Source: Flammeovirga sp. EKP202
GTDB lineage: Bacteria > Bacteroidota > Bacteroidia > Cytophagales > Flammeovirgaceae
Direction of reading: 5' to 3'
DNA length: 61,401 bases
Assembly: GCF_014534745.1 (NCBI RefSeq)
Contig: NZ_JACVVP010000045.1
Coordinates: 1-61,401, forward strand
In this document: positions 55,104 through 61,401 of the stretch, piece after piece
How positions within the stretch are numbered: the first letter of the stretch is position 1
How the letters are laid out: every line of letters starts with the position of its first letter
Notes under the pieces: model-generated
Database searches by the model: none
Seen by the model: only the letters and a program-made list of their open reading frames with translations
What the model was told of the DNA's origin: nothing
Made by a program: the position numbers and the translations under genes

Positions 55104-56387
55104 TTACAAAAAAGCTCTAAATCTTAATCCAAATACTGAAGTGAAATCAGTATTCATATTCAAAGCGGGGTTGGCGACTAATTGAACACTCGGTGTGAGT
55201 TCTGTATGATGCGTCAATTTGAATTTGTAGAATATCTCAGATACATATTGATCTCTTAATTTCTGCCCAAATGTACTTTCACTTGGTCGGTTCCAGTTCA
55301 AACCTACGCCTAATGTGTTTGGTCCCATGATATTGTAAGTAAATCCTGCACTCACTGATGCTTCGTAAAAACTTCCTCCATCTTTGGCCCAGCCTCCTCT
55401 TACGAAAGGCATAAACTTAGTACCGATCAACCAACTTGCAGAACCGATCACACCAAAACCACTTTTTGTTCCTAGTGTTTCACTGGCGTCAACTTGCCAA
55501 ACGGTAGCATGGATATTTTTCAAGAAAGCCGATTTCATTCCTGGAGTATACCCCACTTCAAACGTTTTCAAAGTTTCAAACTTGGTGAAGAATGTTTCTG
55601 CACTTTTCCAAAACTCAGTGGCTTTACCGTTAATATCGATCATACTTCCCACCAAATACACATTGTCATTTACCCAAACATTGAGCATCGCTCCCATAGA
55701 TCCATCAGGAAACATACCGCCCATAGTTCCAGATCCCGTTGCAAACAAAATGTTATTGAAACTTGTCCAAGGACTTGCTGCTGCATGAACATCTGCCCAA
55801 TCTGTTACATCTACAAAACCTGTATAGAAAACGATTTTGCTGTTATTGAAACTCTGTCTCCAATATAAGTTGGTCATCCTCCATTTTTGATCATTATAAA
55901 CGGACTGCATAAAACCTAGAAAGCCGACATCCAAGGGACCAAACTCTCTCAAGGCATTATCAGTGTATTTATGCCTGTTTTCAAATTTAAAAACTAGAGC
56001 TCCTTCTGAAGTGCCTTTTTTATTACGAACCATATTCCATTTACCGTACACTCTAAAAACTCCACTCGCTCCCACATTATTATTGACTGCAGAAGTTGCT
56101 CCCATCACTTGAGAGTTGTAATCCATATTTACTATGAATCCTGTTTTATTATAAAGTCTCTCTTTTGCATTATCCATGGTATCTAATGCATTCCAAAGGC
56201 TTGTTTTTTCTGTTTCTTTTAAATCATTTTTTAGTTGATTTTCAACAGATGCAGGACTTGTTATACTTTTTTCATTTTGACTATAACTTGAAGAGATATT
56301 GAAGAGTAGTAACAACAATAAGAAATATAGTCTTTTAGAGATCTCCTTTGATTGTAAAGGAGATCTTTTGATTATCAGGTTAATCAT
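55104..56387 (-). CDS. OprB-like carbohydrate porin
   Basis: This 427-residue outer-membrane beta-barrel has a signal with a long basic start (hydrophobic core LYFLLLLLLFNISSSYSQ). Alternating beta strands run to the end, and the last residues are SVFGLRFRAFL with the terminal aromatic pattern of barrels. VYGKWNMVRNKKGTSEGALVF and FVDVTDWADVH are of carbohydrate-selective porin type. The substrate is unknown. Converging with katG, it sits next to the amidohydrolase gene on the same strand with a 43-base gap, so the two may form an operon. An 11-bp perfect hairpin lies within its first codons. Confidence 0.72.
   Translation of the reverse strand: MINLIIKRSPLQSKEISKRLYFLLLLLLFNISSSYSQNEKSITSPASVENQLKNDLKETEKTSLWNALDTMDNAKERLYNKTGFIVNMDYNSQVMGATSAVNNNVGASGVFRVYGKWNMVRNKKGTSEGALVFKFENRHKYTDNALREFGPLDVGFLGFMQSVYNDQKWRMTNLYWRQSFNNSKIVFYTGFVDVTDWADVHAAASPWTSFNNILFATGSGTMGGMFPDGSMGAMLNVWVNDNVYLVGSMIDINGKATEFWKSAETFFTKFETLKTFEVGYTPGMKSAFLKNIHATVWQVDASETLGTKSGFGVIGSASWLIGTKFMPFVRGGWAKDGGSFYEASVSAGFTYNIMGPNTLGVGLNWNRPSESTFGQKLRDQYVSEIFYKFKLTHHTELTPSVQLVANPALNMNTDFTSVFGLRFRAFL
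56339..56366. promoter_or_regulatory. Perfect hairpin inside the porin's signal-peptide codons
   Basis: An 11-bp perfect stem (56339-56349 with 56356-56366) has a 6-nt loop and covers about codons 8-17 of the porin gene. In the mRNA it would lie just after the start codon and could slow initiation. Confidence 0.55.
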
Positions 56388-56430
56388 TTTAATAGTATTT
56401 TGATTGTTTTTTATTCAGAAAGAAGACTAT

Positions 56431-58125
56431 TTATTTACCTTCATGATGGTCGTGATTATGATCATCATGGGTGTGATCATGTTCGTGGTCGTGACTATGT
56501 ACTGAACAATCGTCTATAGAAATATTGTTGATTGCATGCTTCTTTAACCAATACTCTTTGCTTAATGGCTCATGCTTACTTTTATTCGTCTCTGGATAAC
56601 GAATTGGTTTACCCGCCCATACTTTTTTAAATTCAGAGTTATCTACTACACACTCTCCACTCACAATCACATATGGAATTCCAACTGATGGTAAACCTTG
56701 CTGCTTCATTTTATAAGTAGCCTGATCTGCTACATTTTCAGGATCGAAGATTGTAATATCAGCAACCATACCTTCTTGAATTCTTCCTCTTACTTGCATC
56801 GCTTCTAAACCTGCATCTCCTAGATGTTTAGCTGGCCAATATGACATTTGTGCAATACTAAACATTAATGGTACTCCATTTTCTCTGGCTAACCTCAATA
56901 CCTTTGCTCTTGTTCCTGCTGTTCTTGGGTGACCTTTATATTCTTCAAATGGAACATCCCATGAGTCGACACCTAAACCTGAGTAAATGGCATCTGAGGC
57001 AACAGTCATATGCGGCATTTTTAACCAGTCTGTCATCCATAATTTTCTATTCTGATTATAAATCACAACCAATCGACTTGGATCTTCTTTTTCTGTTTCT
57101 AAAAACTCATCCTTATTTAAATATTTATCATTGATTGGATCATAAATATCTCTCTCATAAATACCACCGAAAACATTTTCAAAAATCTTAGGCTGTAAGA
57201 ATGAAGAAGAAATTGACGTAGAGGCAGCAGTATAAGGGTAATATTCAGACCACATATTGTGTCCTTGGGCTCTTACTTTTTGTAATTTATCTTCATTTTC
57301 CATCCAACCGAAGTCGTTGTTATGTTGTAATAAAAGAGGTCCATTTAAGACTAAAGCATTCGCAAGAATCTCTTCAAAACCGATGGGTGCTTGAGGATTT
57401 TTAGGACTACCATGATAACGAACATGAGCTGTAGATACACGTCCATATTTTGCAGCTACTTCTTGAAGTTTATACATTTCCAAAGTACTTACACCATCAA
57501 CCATATACCCTACTGTAGAGTTAAAACCAATGGCACCTTGTTGCATTCCTTCATCTGCCAATCGCATAATTTCATTCAGTTGCTCAAGGTTACTTTCAGT
57601 ATCCTGCCATCCACAATCACCATCCGCACAAGCGTCAGCTCTTAGTTTTCCTAATAACACAGGAGCATCGGCCCACTCTGGTAGTTCTACTTCTGGATCT
57701 AAAACTTGAATTCGGATTCCTTCATGGCTAATTCCAGTTCCATAATTGAGTGGCCAAGCACCTTCTTTGGCTTTATACCAATTATCTACTTTGATCGCTC
57801 CAATTTCTAGATCCATACCAGTGGTTACTCCATCTCTAGCTGCCATTTTTAATGAAAGCCCATCCAAAGCATGGAAATGAGTATCAATAAAACCCGGAGC
57901 AACAACTAAACCTTCAGCGTCAATCGTCTTCTCTCCTTGTATATCATTGGGAGTAATAATGGTAATATTTCCATCTTTAACACCAACATTTAATACTCTG
58001 TCTAGCATCGTTTCCGGATCCATTACTCGCCCATTTAAGATGACTAAATCATAGTCTTGAGCATTAACGAATAACGTTGGAATTAAAAAGAAACTGATGA
58101 CTAATTTTAAAATTTTTGATTTCAT
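56431..58125 (-). CDS. Exported amidohydrolase (D-aminoacylase-like) with His-rich tail
   Basis: This 564-residue metal-dependent amidohydrolase starts with a signal peptide (MKSKILKLVISFFLIPTLFVNA). VVAPGFIDTHFHALDG supplies the first metal-binding His pair; STAHVRYHG, LLLQHNNDFG and VASDAIYSG provide further ligands and the catalytic Asp. The composite resembles N-acyl-D-amino-acid deacylases and related cyclic amidases. The C-terminal 25 residues are extremely His/Asp-rich (HSHDHEHDHTHDDHNHDHHEG), which is not part of the family and should bind metal. It precedes the porin gene on the same strand. The substrate is unknown. Confidence 0.8.
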   Translation of the reverse strand: MKSKILKLVISFFLIPTLFVNAQDYDLVILNGRVMDPETMLDRVLNVGVKDGNITIITPNDIQGEKTIDAEGLVVAPGFIDTHFHALDGLSLKMAARDGVTTGMDLEIGAIKVDNWYKAKEGAWPLNYGTGISHEGIRIQVLDPEVELPEWADAPVLLGKLRADACADGDCGWQDTESNLEQLNEIMRLADEGMQQGAIGFNSTVGYMVDGVSTLEMYKLQEVAAKYGRVSTAHVRYHGSPKNPQAPIGFEEILANALVLNGPLLLQHNNDFGWMENEDKLQKVRAQGHNMWSEYYPYTAASTSISSSFLQPKIFENVFGGIYERDIYDPINDKYLNKDEFLETEKEDPSRLVVIYNQNRKLWMTDWLKMPHMTVASDAIYSGLGVDSWDVPFEEYKGHPRTAGTRAKVLRLARENGVPLMFSIAQMSYWPAKHLGDAGLEAMQVRGRIQEGMVADITIFDPENVADQATYKMKQQGLPSVGIPYVIVSGECVVDNSEFKKVWAGKPIRYPETNKSKHEPLSKEYWLKKHAINNISIDDCSVHSHDHEHDHTHDDHNHDHHEGK

Positions 58126-58347
58126 AGCAATGTAATAATTTGATTGATTTCCGTTTGATTACATTACAAAGGTCATGGTTTATGGCTCCAATCATTTAGA
58201 GAAAATGAGCAAGGAGTTATAGATTTTCGTCAAACAGATAAAATATTCTATTTCTGAAAAAATCCCCATTTTAGGTGATATTTTGGAAGGGAAAAAATAA
58301 TTAGTTTTGAATGATTTAAATTAAAAATAGAAATTAAAGTTAGAAAG

Positions 58348-58375
58348 CTCCAAGTGCTATCATTTGGAGTTTTTT
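58348..58375 (+). terminator. Orphan terminator-like hairpin
   Basis: A 9-bp stem with one wobble (58348-58356 with 58361-58369) is followed by six T on the + strand. No + strand gene precedes it, so it may end a small RNA. The rest of 58126-58443 shows no gene. Confidence 0.5.
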
Positions 58376-58443
58376 CATTATTTCGCTCTAGTATTAATAT
58401 TATTTAAACTCAATTAATAATCACTTTTTCATCAAAGTATTCC

Positions 58444-58451
58444 TAAATTTG
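58444..58451 (+). promoter_or_regulatory. Promoter box of the second Crp gene
   Basis: TAAATTTG matches TAnnTTTG and lies 18 bases before the ATG at 58470, implying a very short leader. Confidence 0.45.
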
Positions 58452-58469
58452 ATAAAAAATGAAAAAGTA

Positions 58470-59042
58470 ATGTCAAATTTCACACAAATCTCTAAGTTTT
58501 TCGAAACTGAATACCCCTTAAACAAAGAAGGTTTAAAAGAGCTTTTTAACTCTTTTCAAGTGGAAACTCACAAAAAGGGAGAGTTGATATTACAAATTGG
58601 CAATTTTGAAAATCAATTACGATTTTTAAATAGTGGCAGTGTTCGTGAATATTATGTCAGCCCAGAAAAAGAAACCAACACTCTCTTCTATACTAAGCCT
58701 CAATTTATTACTGATTTCTCCTCTTTTAATAATGATACTACAACCAAAAAAAATCAAGAGGCATTAACGAAAATAGAATTACTGACTATCGAAAAAAGTA
58801 CCTTCCGAAAATTACTTCAGAAATACGATTGCGGGAAATCGTTTATTGATCTCACTTTTCAAAAGATACTAGAGCACAAAGAGCAGTTCGAATACAATCG
58901 TATTACAAAATCACCCGAAGAACTCTACAAAGAACTCATGGCTTATAAACCGCATTGGCTTCAATCTATTCCTCAATATCATATTGCCTCTTACTTGGGA
59001 GTTACACCTGAAACGCTAAGCAGAATACGTAAGCGTATCTAA
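58470..59042 (+). CDS. Crp/Fnr-family transcriptional regulator
   Basis: This 190-residue regulator has the beta-roll (KGELILQIGNFENQLRFL, SGSVREYYVSPEKETN) and a helix-turn-helix in the C-terminal ~30 residues (IASYLGVTPETLSRIRKRI). No cAMP-specific pattern is evident. The ATG at 58470 (MSNFTQISKF) is preferred over a TTG start seven codons earlier. It lies in the same direction as two metallo-beta-lactamase-fold genes, which may belong to its unit. Confidence 0.88.
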   Translation: MSNFTQISKFFETEYPLNKEGLKELFNSFQVETHKKGELILQIGNFENQLRFLNSGSVREYYVSPEKETNTLFYTKPQFITDFSSFNNDTTTKKNQEALTKIELLTIEKSTFRKLLQKYDCGKSFIDLTFQKILEHKEQFEYNRITKSPEELYKELMAYKPHWLQSIPQYHIASYLGVTPETLSRIRKRI

Positions 59043-59115
59043 TTTCTTGATTTGAATCAATGGATTTGGCTTCCTAGACATGGACATTTGTATTGTACAA
59101 AAAAACAATACGAAT

Positions 59116-59769
59116 ATGAGGTTATATCCAATAAGACGATTACAATTAGACGGTGATATACCGATGAATTGTTATGTGCTTGACAGAAATGGAAAGTGCT
59201 TTATAATTGATCCAGGTTATCAGAAAGAACTTATTCAAGATTATGTAAAACAAGAAGGGCTTGAGGTCATTGGTATACTACTTACACATGCTCATATAGA
59301 TCATATTGAAGCATTGGATTGTTTTGATGTACCTGTTTACCTCCATGAATTAGAATATCAAATCTTAATGGATGATAGCCTAAATGGGTTTGGGTACTTT
59401 GGAAAAGAGAAAGCCTATAATATTCATAGTTTAGATATTCGAACGATTACAGAGGAGACAAAGTTATATATAGATGATTATGAAATTTCAGTCATTCTAA
59501 CACCTGGTCATACCATTGGAGGTGTTTGCTATAAAATAGGGCATGACCTCTATGTGGGCGATACGTTATTTGAGGGTGGCGTTGGACGTTGGGATAGACC
59601 CACTGCTAATTTAGATCAACTCAAAAAATCAGTCATACAATTGATCGATGAACAAGCAGATCATATGGTAATTCACCCAGGTCACGGTCGAAGTAGTACA
59701 ATTGGTACCGAGAAACAAATCAACCCATTCTATCATGAATGGAAACGTGAACTTATCCATTCCATTTAA
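59116..59769 (+). CDS. MBL-fold metallo-hydrolase (glyoxalase II-like)
   Basis: This 217-residue metal enzyme has the MBL signature LLTHAHIDHIEAL (HxHxDH) near residues 60-72. Other zinc ligands lie in TPGHTIGGVCY, VGDTLFEGGVGRWD and IHPGHGRSSTIG. The pattern and size match the YcbL/glyoxalase II-like branch, which hydrolyses thioesters or related small molecules. The frame starts 12 codons upstream at 59080, but MRLYPIRRLQ at 59116 is the family-like start. A 16-base gap separates it from the next gene. Confidence 0.82.
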   Translation: MRLYPIRRLQLDGDIPMNCYVLDRNGKCFIIDPGYQKELIQDYVKQEGLEVIGILLTHAHIDHIEALDCFDVPVYLHELEYQILMDDSLNGFGYFGKEKAYNIHSLDIRTITEETKLYIDDYEISVILTPGHTIGGVCYKIGHDLYVGDTLFEGGVGRWDRPTANLDQLKKSVIQLIDEQADHMVIHPGHGRSSTIGTEKQINPFYHEWKRELIHSI

Positions 59770-59785
59770 ATAAATATACTTACTC

Positions 59786-60550
59786 ATGAAAATCCATCAA
59801 TTCAGAAACGCTTCAATGGTCATTGAAACCAATGACAAAGTTATTCTAGTAGACCCAATGCTAGGAAAAAAAAGTACAATGCCTCCTTTTTCTTTTATTC
59901 GTTTTAAAGCACGAAAAAACCCTTTAGTTGATCTGCCCGAAAATGTTCAACCTATTTTAGATAAAGTAACGCACTGTCTTATTACTCATCTTCACCCCGA
60001 TCATTTAGACAAGGATGCAGAAGCATTTTTAAGAAAGAAAAATATTCCTGTTATCTGTAGTGTGAAAGATGAGGGTGAGTTAAGAAAAAGAGGTTTGAAT
60101 ATTATTCAAACTATAGACTATTGGAAAAGGAGTGATTTCTTGGGAGGAAAAATAGAAGGTATTCCTGCTCAACATGGTTATGGTTTTGTCGCTAAACCTG
60201 CCGGAAATGTAATGGGTTATTATATCGAACTACCTGATCAACCCTCTGTTTACTTAAGTTCTGATACAATCTACACTGATGCTGTTGATAAAGTATTAAG
60301 AGAATATAAACCTGAAATCAGTGTAGTAGCGGCAGGTTCTGCTCAGTTTGACATATTCAAACCGTTATTGATGACAGTTGAAGATGTTATTAAATTTACT
60401 CAAAATGCTCCAGGAAAAGTCATTGCCAACCATATGGAAGCAGTTAACCACTGTCCAACGACAAGAGTTGATCTTAGACAAAAATATATTGACCTAGGAT
60501 TAATGGAGAAAAGCTTTGTTCCTGAAGATGGAGAAGTGATTATGATTTAA
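59786..60550 (+). CDS. MBL-fold metallo-hydrolase (UlaG-like)
   Basis: This 254-residue enzyme belongs to the broad UlaG/RomA-like branch. It starts MKIHQFRNASMVIETNDKVI and contains CLITHLHPDHLDKDA (HxHxDH), GIPAQHGYG, YLSSDTIYTDA and VIANHMEAVNHC, which supply metal ligands. UlaG is an ascorbate-lactone hydrolase, but many members have other substrates. It is probably cotranscribed with the previous gene. A palindrome follows the stop. Confidence 0.82.
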   Translation: MKIHQFRNASMVIETNDKVILVDPMLGKKSTMPPFSFIRFKARKNPLVDLPENVQPILDKVTHCLITHLHPDHLDKDAEAFLRKKNIPVICSVKDEGELRKRGLNIIQTIDYWKRSDFLGGKIEGIPAQHGYGFVAKPAGNVMGYYIELPDQPSVYLSSDTIYTDAVDKVLREYKPEISVVAAGSAQFDIFKPLLMTVEDVIKFTQNAPGKVIANHMEAVNHCPTTRVDLRQKYIDLGLMEKSFVPEDGEVIMI

Positions 60551-60566
60551 TTCTCACTCATATGAA

Positions 60567-60605
60567 AATAAGGTTAGTGAATAAAAACTGTTTACTAACC
60601 TTATT
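60567..60605 (+). terminator. Hairpin after the MBL genes
   Basis: A 12-bp perfect stem (60567-60578 with 60594-60605) lies 17 bases after the stop. The T-run is weak. Confidence 0.6.
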
Positions 60606-60706
60606 AATGTTTCACTACATTCTAATATGGTCACGTAATTCTAGTACATATAAGAGCTATTAATAAATTTACCGTTTGGTATAGAATACCTTTTTACATG
60701 AGGTTA

Positions 60707-61144
60707 TTATATACTTTCTTTATCTATTAACTTTATTATTTCGTTATTGTAATTTGATTTCCATTCCACTCTCTTAATTATCATTTTAAGTTTAGAAATT
60801 AAATGATTTTGATACCAGCTAAACCACTCTTCCTCATTTTCTTTTCTTCTAATATCTAAGCTGAATGTTATTGTAGTCTCATCCATATTGACAGTTACAA
60901 ACCGTTTGTTAGTTTGGTGTTGTATGGTAAACCCAATATATTCTTTATTAAGCGTTTTATCTTTTAAGATTTCAATAAATTCAATCTTGTCCTTCACTTC
61001 AATCCAGTTGAAATCATCACCACGGTCAATAAGTGATAAAGTTTCATTCCATTCAGACCAACTTAATACTTTTAGTAGGTCAAGTGCAGAGAATTCAGCA
61101 CTTTTAGTATCCTTGATTAATATGATTTCTTTCTCATACCCCAT
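60707..61144 (-). CDS. Small cytoplasmic protein of unknown function
   Basis: This 145-residue protein has no signal peptide or recognised family. It is rich in charged and aromatic residues (LSWSEWNETLSL, FNWIEVKDKIEFIEILKD, EEEWFSWYQNHLISKLK), with predicted alternating strands and a C-terminal helix. The composition and size recall toxin-immunity proteins, but there is no neighbouring toxin, so this is speculation. The ATG at 61144 is preferred over one 11 codons upstream. The window's last 250 bases contain no further gene. Confidence 0.5.
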   Translation of the reverse strand: MGYEKEIILIKDTKSAEFSALDLLKVLSWSEWNETLSLIDRGDDFNWIEVKDKIEFIEILKDKTLNKEYIGFTIQHQTNKRFVTVNMDETTITFSLDIRRKENEEEWFSWYQNHLISKLKMIIKRVEWKSNYNNEIIKLIDKESI

Positions 61145-61401
61145 TATCAACTTCTCTTGATATATGTTTATAAACACTACAAATGTGAATAACTTTTTAT
61201 ATATCAGATTGATTTGGTTTATAATTTTAAAAAGTTATCAACATTTTAATATATAAAGATCGAAATTAATCACTCTTATCAATTTTCAGGGTCTAACTTC
61301 TTTTATTTGAAATCAAAACCTGTGAATAAGGGGTCACTAACAAAAAGTGGGCATAGGTTACCCGAATACCTTTGAAATTCTGAATAAGAAAAACTTTAAA
61401 T

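Overview
The window looks like chromosomal DNA of a marine-type Bacteroidota, most plausibly Cytophagales and Flammeovirga-like. The genus is inference; no rRNA gene is present to settle it. Support comes from AT-rich DNA, type IX secretion (T9SS) C-terminal sorting domains on large secreted proteins, TAnnTTTG-type promoter boxes in place of the E. coli -10, little reliance on Shine-Dalgarno sequences, and several Bacteroidota-style lipoproteins and Crp/AraC regulators.

Positions 1-14450 are mostly housekeeping: pdhB, an OmpA/TPR lipoprotein, a family 2 glycosyltransferase, a YbaB/EbfC protein, clpX, clpP, holB, two tandem 44-residue lipoproteins that lie in an otherwise empty gap, trmD, ilvE, a CorC/HlyC (GldE-like) membrane protein, tpx and an HD hydrolase. 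Most of these units end in clear hairpin terminators. Positions 14460-19300 hold a TetR regulator with an exported HAD hydrolase, an AraC regulator, a methyltransferase, a Crp-like protein without a DNA-binding domain and a small repeat protein.

Positions 19483-33865 are about carbohydrate and carbon use. A 1330-residue secreted GH13 amylase carries four starch-binding modules. A compact minus-strand operon of seven genes follows: a secreted DUF5107 protein, an SDR, an SMP-30 lactonase, a FAH-fold keto-deoxy-sugar-acid dehydratase, a D-2-hydroxyacid dehydrogenase, a GH43 xylosidase and a ketoglutarate-semialdehyde dehydrogenase. Read together they resemble an oxidative (Weimberg-type) pentose pathway lacking its sugar-acid dehydratase. 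An acetate transporter comes next.

Positions 33930-44900 are accessory DNA. A repeat-filled gap leads into a heavy-metal RND efflux operon with two histidine-rich proteins; this operon is bracketed by diverged copies of one ~130 bp repeat. After it comes the most unusual part of the window: three genes, each packaged as an integron-type cassette. The start of each cassette is complementary to a sequence just after its gene, with a foldable attC-like site at each junction and no integrase in the window. The array ends against the 3' remnant of a broken gene.

Positions 44925-61401 hold a c-type cytochrome lipoprotein, a gap dense with palindromes, a Crp regulator and SDR, a secreted pullulanase-like GH13, an AraC regulator divergent from a KatG carrying a lipoprotein signal, an OprB-like porin, an exported amidohydrolase with a His-rich tail, another Crp regulator with two metallo-beta-lactamase-fold hydrolases, and a small unknown gene. 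Promoter and terminator calls are by eye; functions are from recognisable motifs and have not been checked by database search.
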